A stretch of 64,000 nucleotides of DNA, from the NCBI RefSeq assembly GCF_010093535.1, contig NW_022985183.1:351723-415722 (forward strand). Reading direction: 5' to 3'. Numbering within the stretch: position 1 is the first letter of the stretch; the number at the start of each line of letters is the position of its first letter. Positions 1-13,310 of the stretch are shown piece by piece. The translations under genes and the position numbers were made by a program. The DNA is from Lindgomyces ingoldianus (taxonomy: Eukaryota > Ascomycota > Dothideomycetes > Pleosporales > Lindgomycetaceae). The notes below the pieces were generated by a model. The model worked only from the letters and a program-made list of their open reading frames with translations, searched no databases and was not told where the DNA came from.

Positions 1-924
1 GAAGGAACATAGTTAACAAATATAGTATCTCTAACAGAAAATAAAAACACTTAGAGCACAGCTTTAACAGTAACTGCAATAACTACACGTCTAATAATTA
101 CACACTCTCTATATAAAAGTTGCTAAACTTTGCAACACTGCTAAAAAAAAAGCTAGCACTAAATTAAAAAAGTCTTTACACCTAGCCCTACCTAAGCTAT
201 TTAATAGCATAGCTAAAAACCTTAAGCCTTTCTTTACTTAGTGCCACCTATATATATAATACAACAAAGGCGCTTTCTAGACAAATAAAGAGATAATCTT
301 ATAAATAAGACTCTATCTAAAAGGACCCCTAGGTATCTAGTTCTAACTACACATAGACAACTAAATAAAATACAAAGCAACTAAAAAAGTTTCTTTTATT
401 TACACTTAAAAAATTTTTTAAGACATAGACACCTTTAAAAAAGCCCTTATAATAATTTATAAGCAAGCTAACTAAAAGGAAAAGGCAGTAAACAAAATAA
501 ACACCCTTTAATAAAAAAAAGCTACTGTCTAATTATATGCAGCACGCTTCTATAAACAGTTAGCTATTAGCAAATAGACTAATAAAGCAGCTGTTAGAAG
601 GATGTTTTATAACAGACTATCTAACTTAATTAAAGACAAATTTATGCATTACAGCAAACTAGATAAATTTAAAGAATACATAAAAAGGGCAACTATGTAT
701 AATAATTAGCATTAAGAACGTCTTTAAGAAAAACGCCCTAGCATAACACCCTAGAAACTAGAAGTATTCTAGAAAAAGAAAAAGACTTAATAATTTAATA
801 GTAAACTAATAGATCTTAGCTATGCTAAACATACATAAGGCTTAACTAAGAAAAAAAGTAAGTTCTAAATAAGTAAAAGGCTGCTACTAAGTACTAAATA
901 ATAAAAATAGCTTAAAGAAAAAGC

Positions 925-3900
925 ATGCCTTAACTATAAAAAAGTAAAACACTATAAAAAAAAGTGCCTAGACTCTATTAACTAAAAAAATAAAAATAAA
1001 GGACTAACTATAAAAGTAATACATATAAAGTAGGGTCTAACAAGACTAGAAATTCTAGACAGACTAAACAAAAACCTCTACTAGTAATGCAAAAGCAATT
1101 ACAAATCTAATAAATGCCTAATAAAATACTAGAGGGTTAAAGTTTAAAATAATAATAATATATTTAGAGCACTAGAACAAGTAGCTACCTATAAAAAATA
1201 GTAAGGCTACACGCAAGCAACAACATATATTGTAAACATAAAAAAAAAGAAAGAATTATTCCCTCTAAGATAGCTAATAACTAGAATCTCTGCTTAAGAA
1301 CTGCAATACTAATTTAACTACAGCAACTACTAGAAGTGTAGCAACACCTATAACCTACAAAATTGCAGAAAAATAATGTATAAAACACATATTAATAACA
1401 ACGTAAACACTTACAGCATAATTAAAGAAATTACTAAAACTTATTACACTATACTAAATAATAAGGAATAGTAAAAAATGTTCTAGAAAATCTTAAACAA
1501 AAAAAAAAGCCCTAATTAGCAGTGCACCCCTTTAATAACTCTAAAACCTTGTAACTAGAGAGCTAACACACCTCCTCTAGCATTAGCTATTATATAAAAA
1601 GACCTAGAAATTTGCTAATAAAACAGATACTGCATCTTATGCAAAAGCTAAAGACACAATAAATTCTAATGCACATATTAAAGCCACCCTCTACAAATAG
1701 TACAAACAAAAGAATACCTATAATAGACACAGATTTAACTAATACTAGTCTAAAATAACCTAAGGAACTGCCCTTATAACTAGTATCTATGCATTAATAA
1801 GTACTGCATTAAACACTAGCTAACTAAACACAAAGCTAGCTAGTAGCTATATAGAATTTAGACAAGTAAGCTTACAAATAACACACTCCCTAGGATAGCA
1901 TTAACATGTGAAATGCCTTAATGCACCTACTGTAATAACAGAACCTAGCACAAGCAGAAGCCCTAGATAGAATGTAAAAACTAAGCAGACTATGCATTCT
2001 ACTACTTTTAATAAAGAGCTTATTAATAAAACAACTAACTGCTATATTACTACAAAATAAAAGATTAACACTATACTGTAGTAAAGTGCATAGTATAAGG
2101 TTATTAGAAATATAAAATATAGTCTAACTAAATTAAAAGCTACTAGGAAGAAGCTCTTAAAGTAGAAGAAGATAACAGTATAGACTATCTAAAAGTTCTC
2201 TATAAACTCTGTACCCTTATTACTATAAAACAAGGACTAGGTAGAAGCTTAACTACAGAGGTAACCCTCTCCTACCTTAGACAAGAATAAATAGGTCTTA
2301 CGCTAATAAACAGCAGTTGCACCTTTACAGCAATTAACTCTACATAGGTTAACTAAAAAAGGATACCCTTTAGAAAAAAAAAAAAACTCTTTAAAGTAAC
2401 CCTAGCAAATGCCTTATTAATTAAATATAGGGCAGGATAAATACAACTTAAAACCCTTAAACTTATTATAAATGCTAAAGGAACTAGTAACTAGATATCC
2501 TTTAACATCTTACTACTAAAAAAAAAGTACTAAATAATACTTAGATACAACTAGCTTTATAAGCACAACCTAATAATTAACTAGTAAACTATAACCTTAG
2601 TAATAAAACAGAACCACACTTGCATAACATAGTTAGCCTGCTATAACAACTTATGCACCTTTTATTAATAGGCAAAGAAAGGAAGCAGATATTTCCCTAA
2701 AAAAAAAAAACTAAAAAGGTTCCTTTACTAAGAACTAAAAGCCTAGGCAGTTTACTTAATAAAAAAAGAACTAAAGAAAATGTCTTTTAAAGAATTCTAA
2801 AAAGAATAAGACCTTAACTAGTTAAAAATCTATAAGATTGCCCACAAGACAAGAAATTTGCTAGAAGAATATAAAGAATATAAGGACATGTTTAAAACCT
2901 CTAAAGACCTAAAAAAACTACCCCTACATTAACTATAAGATTACGCTATTAACCTTAAACTAGAACCTTAATTAAAGGCCTATAAACTCTAACTATTAAC
3001 TAAAGCATAAAAGAACACACTATAAGAGTACATAAACAAGATGCTATTACGTAGACATATCTAAGAAAGCAATAGTCTAGTAGCATTAGCAGTAGTCTTT
3101 ATAAAAAAAAAAAACAGCAAAGTAAGAGTATATTAAGACTACTAAACCCTAAACAATAATACTGTATAAGATTAGTACCCCCTTTTAATAATCTAAAATA
3201 TTATAAACTAACTAAAAGGAACTAAACACTTTACTAAGTTTAATGTCTAAGATAGATTTAATAAAATAAGGATTAAATAAGAACATAAATAAATAACTAC
3301 TTTTAAAACCTTTAGAGAATTATATAAGTTACTTATTATACTTTTTAGACTTACTAATGCACCTGCAACCTTCTAGAGAGTTATTAACACTGCTCTAAAC
3401 CTATACCTTAATATATTTGTACTTATATACTTTAATAACATACTAGTGTATACAAAAGAAAGCTAAGACAATTATATATCTAAAGTAAAACTTATACTAG
3501 AACGCCTTAGACAATATAGCCTACACCTCTAGCTAGAAAAATGCAAATTTAATATATAAAAAACTAAATATCTAGGATTTATTATAAACTAGAACTAGAT
3601 AAAAATAGACCTAAAAAAAGTAGCTAAGGTACTTAAATAGCCTGTACCTAAATTTACTACAGAAATTAGAGGATTCCTTAGGCTAACAGGCTACGTATAA
3701 AGAATAATTAAAGACTACTCTAAAATAGCACTCCTACTTACTAACACTACAACAAAGAAAAAAGCGTTATATAAGTTCTAGTAAATAACTAAAATAAATT
3801 AATCCTTTAAAGAACTAAAGAAAATTATTACTAGCCACCTAGTTCTTTAGATGTACAACTTAACCCTTAAAACTAAAGTACACACTAACGCCTTAAAACA

Positions 3901-5660
3901 AGCTAAAGGGGCTGCTCTTCTACAGAAACAAAAGAACAGCTATTAGCACCTAGTAGCTTACTACTTAGCAAAGTTTGCCCCTATAGAACAAAAATATACT
4001 ATACTAGACAAAGAACTTAAGGCTATAGTTAACACTTATAAGAACTAAGAAGTTAAACTATAAAAACTTAAATAATAATTTATTATCTACACTAACTACA
4101 CTAACTTAGTAACCTTTCTAACAACAAAAAAACTGTCCCCTATGCATGTACAATAAGCAATAAAGCTAGCACAGTTTAACTTTGTTATTAAACATGTTCC
4201 TAGAACTAGCAACTAACAAGCTAATGTCCTTAGCAGACGCGCTAACTATTTTAATAAGTAGGAAGAAGATACTAAAGAGTTTATAATCTTTAAAAAAACT
4301 AACTAAGGTCTAGTATATAATAGACCTAAACTAAAAGAACTAGTTTATTCTCTAATAATTACTAAACACAGATAGAAAAACTTTATTAAAAAATATTATA
4401 AAGCTTTAATGTTTAGGCACCTTAAGATAAAGTTACTTTAAAAGAAAATAAAGAAAGCAATTTCTAAAGACATTTTATAACTAAAACACTTATGCACTAA
4501 GGTACTATAAGAATGTAACCTATGCAACAAGAACAATCCCTAAAGACACAAGCTATACAGACAACTTTAGCTAATTATAGCGCCTAAACAACCCTAGACT
4601 ATAGTAACAATAGACTTTATAACAGAACTACTACTGTTCTGTAAACCTAGTACAGAAAGGCTCTGCAATATAATTGCAGTAGTAGTTAATAAAACTACAA
4701 AGTTTATTCTTATATAGGCAATAAAAAAAAGCATAACAGCAAAAGAATTTATATTTAAATTAAAAAAAAACCTCTTTATAACTTATAAATGCTTATAAAT
4801 TATTATCTTAGACAGAGACAAACTCTTTACTAGTAAGTACTAGACAACTATAGTCTAACACCTTAAAATAGACCACAAACTCTCCACAGCCTATCACCCT
4901 TAGACAGATAGACAGACAGAACATATAAACACAGAAATAGAAAAGTATCTATAAAAATACATCTTAAATAAATAAATAGACTAGCCTAAATAGTTACTAA
5001 TAGCCTAGTTAGCTATTAACACTACATAGTCTACTATAACTAGAATAACCTTATATAAAGCAAATTTTAGCTATCTTTACAGATATAAACTTTCTAGAAC
5101 TTAGCTAACAGACCTACTAAAAGCCCTAAACTAGACAACATAACTATTAGAAATATATTAGAAATTAAGTAAAAAAGCTTAGCTTACAGCTAAAGCTATA
5201 AAGGCATCTGTAAATTAACACTAACAGGCTGTGCTAAAAATACAGCCTTATAATTATATATATTTAGATACTATAAATCTTAAAAACCCCTAACTAGCAT
5301 AGAAGCTAGCTAAGAAATAAATAAGACTTTATAAAGTTATCTAAACTTACTCTAGAGTATGCAAACTTAAGCTACTAAAAAACATAAGAATCTTTCTATA
5401 GTTCTACATCTCTAAGCTAAAGCTAGCACCTAAGAATATTTTATTAGCAACTTAAAAATAGAATAAAAAAGAACTTAAATACAAAGTTAAAGAAATCTTA
5501 GATAAGAAAGAAAATTACTACTTAATAAAATAAGTAGGGTACCTAACCTGCAAAAACACCTAGAAACCTGCTACAAACCTATAAAACACCTAGAAGGCGC
5601 TATAAGAGTATTACTTACGCCTTTTAGATTAAACTATCTAGGCAAAAGTTCCTATAACTA
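925..5660 (+). pseudogene. gag-pol remnant of gypsy A
   Basis: Broken coding region. A CCHC knuckle lies at about 925-967, with one Cys read as Tyr and one Gly as Lys. The protease active-site region is at about 2297-2347 (reads LTLINSSCTFTAINST, Asp changed to Asn). The RT catalytic box at 3428-3439 reads YFNN, both Asp turned to Asn. RNase H is around 3860-4110. The integrase signature at 4883-4924 reads STAYHP, a stop, then TDRQTEH. A chromodomain stretch lies at about 5500-5580 (YLIK, stop, VGY). The changes are all C-to-T or G-to-A, as RIP makes. Chromodomain integrases are known to target heterochromatin; that role is family knowledge only. Confidence 0.85.
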
Positions 5661-6315
5661 AAAGACATTCTTACTAGCTAAAATTACTACTGCATTAGTT
5701 AGCTATAATGTAGGAAGACTACGTCCCTTTAACACTAGCTAAGGCAGAGGAAGACTAGCTACCTTTGCCTTAAGTGCTTTAAGCTTATCTAAGGAGAAAA
5801 GGTCTTTTTCTAGATATTTTGCCCTTTAATTTGCTAGAAGATTAAGTTGCTTCTACACCCTTTCCTAATAAGCTACAGAGGACTATAGGCGTGCTAAGGA
5901 TTCTTTCTTTTTACACATTTTATCTCTTTAAGCTTTTTTTAACTTAACCTGTAATCTTTTCTACTTCTTTTCTAAACAATTCTAAGACGCATCTAACATA
6001 AACGCATTATAACAACACCCCTTTTAAACACACTTTACACACTTGTCTAATAATAAGAACATTACGTAAGAGAAACTGCTTAAATAATAAGCGCTACAGG
6101 GACGCATTTTTGTACAGCAGAGTAGATTAAGTTAGGCAACAGTCTAAAGGCAACAAACAGAGGCAGAAAGACAAGGAGCCTAGCAGGGCATAGTTAAAAA
6201 GGATAAGCGTACATTAGGCGTTTATAGAAGGACACGCACTAGCTAAAAAGAAAACCTAACACTTACAACAAAAAGAACATAACAGTAAGGACGCTAACTA
6301 GAAGAGAAGCCTGTG

Positions 6316-6903
6316 TGTTATAGCTAATAAACAGGCTGCAATAACTCAGCTTGCTATTACACACAGCTCTAAGCACAGTAGATAGAGGACAGTTAACCCC
6401 ATAATTAGCAGACCTTATAACTAAACAGAAGAGGAATAGCGCTATCTTATAGATAAATGCTTAGCAGAATGCGTTATCTAATAAAGTATTACAGGCCTGC
6501 GCGCTTACAGGCTATAAAGAAAAACAGCATGCAAGCATGCAAGCATGTAACTACTATGTATATAGTCTTAATCTTAACTATAGTTTAAAGGTTGTAATTA
6601 ATGTTTAGTTTATTCTTTATAATAAACTAAAAAGCTTAACTCCTTTATAAAGAGAATTAAGCTGCTTTATATATCTTGCAACATATATACCTCTAACCCT
6701 TATCTACCTAACTAGTAAATCCTGCTACCTATACAGCTATAGGGACAAACCACAGCCTGCCTCCTAGAATCCCGACCATCCCTTACTCTGCTTGACAGAC
6801 TGTACACCTGATCCAGCTAAGTTCTCGCCCCCTTCTCCGCTAATACCCACATAGGCCGTTGTACTCCGAAAAACACCATTTCATCGGAGTAAGGATTGTA
6901 ACA
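6316..6903 (+). repeat. 3' LTR of gypsy A (left boundary tentative)
   Basis: The right end is fixed by TGTAACA and the adjoining TSD. The left end is placed at TGTTATAG (6316), which with one RIP change would mirror the TGTAACA end and follows a purine-rich stretch (AGAAGAGAAG) that could be the polypurine tract. That gives 588 bp. A second candidate start is TGTAAC at 6546. The last ~200 bp (6700-6900) has normal GC content and few RIP changes, unlike the rest of the element. Confidence 0.5.
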
Positions 6904-7511
6904 CTTATATAAAAAGTAAAAGGCAAAACAACCTAACTATATAAAAAATCCTGCCTAGTGTTTGCTAGCTACTTAGATAAAAAAAAAAAAAAATCTTTAC
7001 TTAGTTACTAACTATTTAAAAAATAAGCTAGAGACTACTTTTAGCTATAAAAGTAAGCCTAAGAGCTACATATAGAATGCATTTTAAACTATGTAATATT
7101 ACATAAGTATACATCTAATTAACAGATAAGCTTATGCGCACGCTATACATAAAGCTACTAAAAAAGATGCGCTAGAGCTTTCTACTAAATATAATACTCT
7201 AGGTTGTACAACTCTTGTATAGAGCTGCTAAATTAGGACTGTATTAGTTTAAGACATACTATAACTACTATAAAAAAAAGCTACATATGCACATCTTTTT
7301 ATATAACCCCTACTTTTTAATTACTAATAAAGAAAAGCACACCTTTAGTAGTACTAGCCTATAAATAGACAATACTTTAAGTATTATAATAAAAAATTTT
7401 ATATAAAGAGAAGAAAAAAAACTATAGAAAGTAAAGTTTTATATAAAAAGTAAAACTATTTTAGTAAAAAAGCAGCTTATTAAGTTTAATAGTAAAAAAA
7501 TTAAACTTATA

Positions 7512-9376
7512 ACGTACCTAACAGGTTAGCCGGCCACACAGGTTGGCTGGCCACTTTTGCTAAGCCCCTACCACACTTTACTTATCTACATAATGCCTTA
7601 ACAACAACACTAGATTAAATCTTCTAAAGAACATTAGATACAGCTTGCTCTTTAGGCTCTTAAATAAGACTTAAAACTTTTCTTATAACGCGCTGTAGCT
7701 ATTTATAATGTCTCTTACACAACACTAAGCAATTAACGCGCTAGACAGCCTTTAAAAGCAGAATGCTAGCCTAAATTAAAGAATCTAACTAAGCTTAAAA
7801 AGAAAGTAGTTATTAAGTACATACTTAAGCTTATTACACGCAGATTTTCCTTTAGGCTTACAGCTGTAGCTAATATAGCTAATTCCTTATATGCTAAGCG
7901 TAATCTAGGCTAGGTTAGCTTAAACTAGCCTAGTATGTAGGTTAAGCACTACCCTAAGTTTATAATAAAGTTTAATTATAAGTATAATTATAAGAGAGTG
8001 CTTTATAAGGATCTAAAGGTTATCTAAAGCTAGTTTTACCTAGTAGCTAATATAAAAGCTAAGTACAGTATCTAGAATAAAGACACGTATAACTTTAATA
8101 AGTTAAGCTTTATAATAGGCTAGATATTAACTAGAGCAGTTGTTACAGCTTTAGAGAAATAAGGACAGCTAAAGGTAATATAGTAAAGTAATAGGGAGTA
8201 GACAATAGTTATCTAGGGCATTAATATAACAGAGTAGGCTATTCTACTCTTTATTATCTTTAAGGGCTGCTATTACCTCTTTGCCTAGTATAAGAAGAAG
8301 AATCTGCTTTAGAACTAGGTTATTGCAGTCTCTAAAAACAGCTAGATAATAAATAAGCTTAGGCTGCAGTAGTTAAAGCACTTTAATAAGCATATAAAAA
8401 GAAGAGTTGTAAGCGCTTATTAGCTTTTTATTATTAACAGCTATAAGAGCTACAACTTGCTTAATTTCTAGTAGTACTGTAAAAAGAATAAGATTATTAC
8501 TATCTACATGCCTTTACACTTATTACACCTCTTACAGCCTCTTAATGTAGGTTGTTTTGCCCCTTTAAAGAAGGTGTATAGGCGCTAAGCTAAAAATCTT
8601 ATGTGTAACTAGATTACTTACATTATAAAACTTAAGTTCCTACTATGCTTTATACGCGCCTATAATATAGTAATTACTTCTAGTAATATCTAAAGAGGGT
8701 TTTAAAGCGCTAGTTTAGTCCTATTTAACCTAGAATAGGTTAAAATAGCCCTTAACATCTAGTTATGTACTTTACTACTACTACTACCTATTAACAACAA
8801 GCTCTAGCAGTTGTAAACCCTAAGTAATACTCTTAAATTTAGGTTGCAATTAATGCTTGTAAAGGTAAGAATTTAGAGGCATGTAAATAGCTTACTAACG
8901 TCTATAGTAGAGGCCTTTAAGAAAGTCTTAAAGAGGGCAGCAATTATTGCGCACAAGCTAGTGTTAGCGCAAAAGGAGATTACAGAGCTTTAAGCAGCAA
9001 ATAAGGCTGCCACGCAACATAGATTGCATAAAAAGAAGTAGATTTAGGCAGAAGAGACCTTAATAGTTAAGGATAGGGCTTGTCTAACTGCTCTAAAGGA
9101 GTTTAGAGCGCGCAGTAATAGGAAGAAGCTAAAGACGCAGGTGCGCGCTAAAAGAGGTAAGCTAAGTTAAAGGCAATGTAAGCAGTGCAATTAGACTAGG
9201 CATAACTTGCGTACGTGTAAAAAAGTAGCAGAAGTAGACTCTAAATAATATCTTGTGTTGTATTGCTTTATACAGGGCTAAAGTAGGCTGTTTTGCGAGA
9301 GAATAGGGTGGTTTTAGTGGGGGCTTGGCAAAAGTGGCCAGCCAACCCGTGTGGCCGGCCAACCTGTTAGGTACGT
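7512..9376 (+). mobile_element. pogo/Fot1-type DNA transposon P1 (Tc1/mariner superfamily)
   Basis: 1,865 bp, flanked by TA duplications (7510-7511 and 9377-9378). The inverted ends begin ACGTACCTAACAGGTT and continue with repeated GGCCGGCCAC-like subterminal motifs to CACTTTTGC. The copia copy C3 holds the empty site near 28792 with a single TA, proving the insertion. Encodes a RIPped DD35D transposase. Inserted in copia C1. Confidence 0.92.
7740..9255 (+). pseudogene. DD35D transposase of P1 (broken)
   Basis: Reads through stops as a Fot1/pogo transposase. An N-terminal helix-turn-helix/CENP-B-like part spans about 7790-7900 (KKKVVIKYILKL). The first acidic position lies in NFNKLSF (8089-8109). 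The second is at 8436 (IINS, Asp now Asn) and the third at 8544 (LNVGCF, Asp now Asn); the last two are 36 codons apart, hence DD35D. A C-terminal zinc knuckle sits at about 9175-9225 (CKQCN..RHNLRTC). Family role: cut-and-paste transposition at TA. All catalytic acids seen are mutated and many stops are present, so it is inactive. Confidence 0.88.
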
Positions 9377-9919
9377 TATATAATATAGTAGTTTTTACTT
9401 AAAAAAGATAAGTAAGCTACTTTTATATAATTAACTTAAAAAACAAAGATGCTGCATAATAATATATTAAGTAATATATAAAAAGAGTATATATTACATT
9501 TATATGTTAACTAAAGACAGCATTTAACCTTTTTATTACTGCATAAACTATAGACCTTTTACATAATAATATTAACACACTTAATATATAAATTTAATAG
9601 TAGATAGATAATAGTAAGTGTAGTCTTACCTTTCTACTATTATAGCTTAATTATGTAAAGCTGTTTATTTTTATAAATAAATTATTTACTAATAATAAAA
9701 ACTTTAGCTTATAGCTAAGATTTTTAATTATATTAAGTAATAAAAACTATATAAAGTAAAGTAACTACTTTAAAATACTAGGTAACATTATACACTAAAA
9801 TTTTACTAAGTGAAAAAGAGTAACTAGAAGTGTTTTTACTAGTAAACTATATAAAATAGTTAAAAAGTTTAATAATGTAATTACTTTTAGTATAACTTTA
9901 TAGTAAATTATATAAATGC

Positions 9920-10569
9920 NNNNNNNNNNNNNNNNNNNNNNNNNNNNNNNNNNNNNNNNNNNNNNNNNNNNNNNNNNNNNNNNNNNNNNNNNNNNNNNNN
10001 NNNNNNNNNNNNNNNNNNNNNNNNNNNNNNNNNNNNNNNNNNNNNNNNNNNNNNNNNNNNNNNNNNNNNNNNNNNNNNNNNNNNNNNNNNNNNNNNNNNN
10101 NNNNNNNNNNNNNNNNNNNNNNNNNNNNNNNNNNNNNNNNNNNNNNNNNNNNNNNNNNNNNNNNNNNNNNNNNNNNNNNNNNNNNNNNNNNNNNNNNNNN
10201 NNNNNNNNNNNNNNNNNNNNNNNNNNNNNNNNNNNNNNNNNNNNNNNNNNNNNNNNNNNNNNNNNNNNNNNNNNNNNNNNNNNNNNNNNNNNNNNNNNNN
10301 NNNNNNNNNNNNNNNNNNNNNNNNNNNNNNNNNNNNNNNNNNNNNNNNNNNNNNNNNNNNNNNNNNNNNNNNNNNNNNNNNNNNNNNNNNNNNNNNNNNN
10401 NNNNNNNNNNNNNNNNNNNNNNNNNNNNNNNNNNNNNNNNNNNNNNNNNNNNNNNNNNNNNNNNNNNNNNNNNNNNNNNNNNNNNNNNNNNNNNNNNNNN
10501 NNNNNNNNNNNNNNNNNNNNNNNNNNNNNNNNNNNNNNNNNNNNNNNNNNNNNNNNNNNNNNNNNNNNN
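9920..10569. other. Assembly gap (650 N)
   Basis: A run of N of 650 bases. From C2 the missing part should be the end of copia RNase H, its 3' untranslated region and the first 110 bases of the LTR. In C2 the equivalent stretch is longer (about 1.5 kb), so the true gap may be larger than shown. Open frames reported through the N are artefacts. Confidence 0.95.
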
Positions 10570-10738
10570 TAGATATCCCCCTTTTCTTCTATATAAAGGA
10601 AAGATAAAAGTAATAGAACTAGAAACATGTTGCCCTTACCTTACCTACTTTATACGCTGTGCACACTGTACACCACTCTTACTCTTGCTACTTAAGTGCT
10701 TATACTATAAGCAGCTAGCTGTCAGAGCCTATTTAACA
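10459..10738 (+). repeat. 3' LTR of copia C1 (first ~110 bases in assembly gap)
   Basis: Visible part 10570-10738 aligns with the 280-bp LTRs of C2 and C3, including the segment from TAGATATCCCCC to the terminal TTTAACA. The start is inferred from the family LTR length and falls in the run of N. The central palindrome of the family LTR is RIPped here (CTTCTATATAAAGGAAAG). Confidence 0.7.
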
Positions 10739-11028
10739 GCTTTAGTCTTTAATTAATATACTTATTTATAATCTTTATTTAGCTATCTGTTTTTTTATAA
10801 TAGGTAGTAAAAAGCTTAACTTTTATGCCTAAAATTTAACAGAATTTAGACTAAAAACTAAATATAAACTAAGGTTCTTAGTTAAAGATAATAGTTTTAG
10901 GTGTATAGCTAAAATAGTACACTTATTAAATAAATAAGGCAGCTATTCCTTAAGTGTTAATTATTTTATAGTAAAAAATAAAAATAGCTTATTTAGATAT
11001 ATAATTAATTATAACTATAATCTAGTTA
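10739..11028. other. AT-rich spacer, no gene seen
   Basis: 290 bases between the copia C1 LTR and pogo P2. RIP-like composition, no motif recognised. It may be part of the same older repeat that resumes at 39946 (candidate interior of the family F element). Confidence 0.5.
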
Positions 11029-11782
11029 ACGTACCTAACGGGTTGGCCGGCCACACGGGTTGGCCGGCCACTTTTGCCAAGCCCCTACTAAAACTACCCT
11101 ATTCTCTCGCAAAACAGCCCACTTTAGCCCTGTATAAAGTAATACAACATAAGATATTATTTAGAGTCTACTTTTACTACTTGCTTATACATACGCAAGT
11201 TATGCCTAGTCTAATTGCACTGCCTGCATTACCTTTAACTTAGCTTACCTTCTTTAGCGCGCACCTACGTCTTTAGCTTCTTCCTATTACTACGCGCTCT
11301 AAACTCCTTTAGAGCAGTTAGACAAGCCCTATCCTTAACTATTAAGGTTCTTTTTGCCTAAATCTACTTCTTTTTATGTAATCTATGTTGCGTGGCAGCC
11401 TTATTTGCTGCTTAAAGCTCTGTAATATTATAGCCTACCTTATTATGTTAATGCTCTAAATAACTGTTGTCTACTTCTTATTACCTTACTGTATTACCTT
11501 TAGCTGTTCTTATTTCTCTAAAGCTATAACAACTGCTCTAGTTAATATCTAGCTTATTATAAAGCCTAACTTGTTAAAGTTATACCTGTCTTTATCTTAG
11601 ATACTGTACTTAGCTTTTATATTAGCTACTAGGCAAAACTAGCCCTAGATAACCTCTAGATCCTTATAAAGCGCTCTTTTATAATTATACTTATAATTAA
11701 ACTTTATTATAAACTTAGGGCAGTGCTTAACCTACATACTAGTCTAGTTTAAGCTAACCTAGCCTAGATTGCGCTCTGCAGG

Positions 11783-12100
11783 TGTCACGGTATCCTCCCC
11801 GGATCCCAGACATAACTGTATTAGACGCGTACTAGAGTATTATTAGTGCACGTCTGACATAAACACAACACAACACAGACATAAACTTAAGCATAAACTA
11901 CTTTAACACTAACTAAACTTAGAACAGGCTTAATTTATACTTAAAGCGCTTAGACTTCTAAGCTAAGTATTTAATTACTAATTTTTTTCTAAACTTTTTT
12001 ATTTCTTACATAACATCTTATACCTACTATAATACCTTACATAGTAATTAAACTAGACTTTTGTAAAGCTCTATAACCTTACTTATGCATAATTATAATA
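11783..12100 (+). repeat. 5' LTR of gypsy B1
   Basis: 318 bp, TGTCACGG at the outer end, RIPped inner end ATTATAATA. The first ~100 bases keep CG, CA and GG dinucleotides, while the inner 200 bases are AT-converted. Confidence 0.92.
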
Positions 12101-13310
12101 TTATGTTATGTTAAAACCTTAGCTAAGAATAGCCTTTAAATCTAATTTAATAAGCTTAGTACTTATATAACTCTAAGCTATTAGAGTAAGCTAAAAAGCT
12201 TTTTAAAAAGTGCTTACTTTATAAGAAAGCTACTATGTTATAAGCTTTAAAGCTTTTTAAAAAGACTTTAAAAAATAGCTTTATATTATTAAGTAGTCTA
12301 TTTCTACCTTAACTTTTATTATAGTAGTAGGAACTAAGAACTTACTAGCCTTAAAGCTTACCTAAAAGTCTAGAGATAGCTTAACTTTTTTCTGCCTAAC
12401 ACTACCTACAACTTATAACCTTTTTAACTTAGTAATAAAATCTAACTAACTCCCTAATCCTCTACTGTTTAATAAAAAATAGAAAGACCTACCTTTTTTT
12501 CTACATAAGCTTTAATACAAACTTAAAAAAAACATAGACTAATTCCCCTCTAAACACTCTTAGTTACTATACACCTACTTTTAACTTAACTATAACATAA
12601 TAGCCTTAATTAACTTACTAATAAATAAAGATATTATTAACTTAGATTAATTTATAGTGTTTCTATAAGTAACTTATAAAAACTTAAATAAAAAGTTAAC
12701 AGCCTTAAGTTACCTAAACACTTTATAATAAAATAAAAAAAGCTTTACTTTACACTTTACTAAGTTCTACTAACTTACATCTAATATAGGCTTAAATAAG
12801 ATAGGTTTAATTATAGCCTTATATAACTCCCTTTTAACTAAACTATAACATGCTATAGTAGGAGAACCCCTTCTAAATAACCTTAACACATATGTAAACC
12901 TAATTGCTACCTATAATAATAACATAAGGTTCCTCTCTGTACAAGCCCTAATACGCCCCTAAACTAGTGTAGTTATAAATAAGGACTCTAATGTAATAAA
13001 AATTAATTTAAATTATGCTCTAGTTAGTTTTAGAAAGTGTAAAGATTATAAAAAAAAAAGTTAATACTTTAAGTGTAGTAAGCATAGTTATATTTTTTAA
13101 AACTGCTTTATTTCTTTTTCTTAAGTCTATATAAGTAGCGCTGCTAGTATTTATTAAAGATTTTTACTATTTTAATCTTGTTTTTATAAAGGCTTTAACT
13201 TATATTTAAGCTTTAATCTTTCTTACTACTCTTAACATAGCTATAGCTATAGTAGTAGGAGCCTATAAAAAGGCTTGTTCTAGGGCTAAGTTACTCTTTA
13301 GGACTAATTT

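Larger units (their letters stand above)
1..6903 (+). mobile_element. Ty3/gypsy chromovirus A, RIP-degraded, 5' end outside window
   Basis: An LTR retrotransposon of the chromodomain-bearing Ty3/gypsy group, read on the plus strand and cut on the left by the window edge. Domains appear in gypsy order (gag knuckle, protease, RT, RNase H, integrase, chromodomain), interrupted by many stops. The right end TTGTAACA (6896-6903) is followed by CTTAT, which occurs once in the uninterrupted copia copy C2 (near 33430, minus strand), so A inserted into copia C1 at that site and CTTAT (6904-6908) is the right target duplication. The left LTR and left TSD lie before base 1. Composition is strongly AT-rich, with G lost more than C on this strand. 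No functional product is expected. Confidence 0.85.
6904..10738 (+). mobile_element. Ty1/copia element C1, 3' part, interrupted by pogo P1 and a gap
   Basis: Matches, in plus orientation, the pol 3' half of copia C2 (reverse complement of about 33430 downward). It includes the RT segment with the TDN box of this clade (about 7370) and the RNase H region (9600-9915). It ends with the family's LTR terminus CTATTTAACA at 10738. The 5' half lies left of gypsy A, outside the window. A 60-80 bp RNase H segment present here (about 9605-9690) is missing from C3. Heavily RIPped, no intact frame. The right flank after 10738 begins GCTTT; the matching left TSD is out of view. Confidence 0.8.

Noticed and set aside
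9162..9362. 66-codon frames at the pogo ends (also 11043-11243)
   Set aside because: Identical chance frames across the terminal inverted repeat of P1 and P2, antisense to the transposase C-terminus.
9795..10628. Open frames of 218 and 277 codons across the gap
   Set aside because: They consist almost entirely of N.
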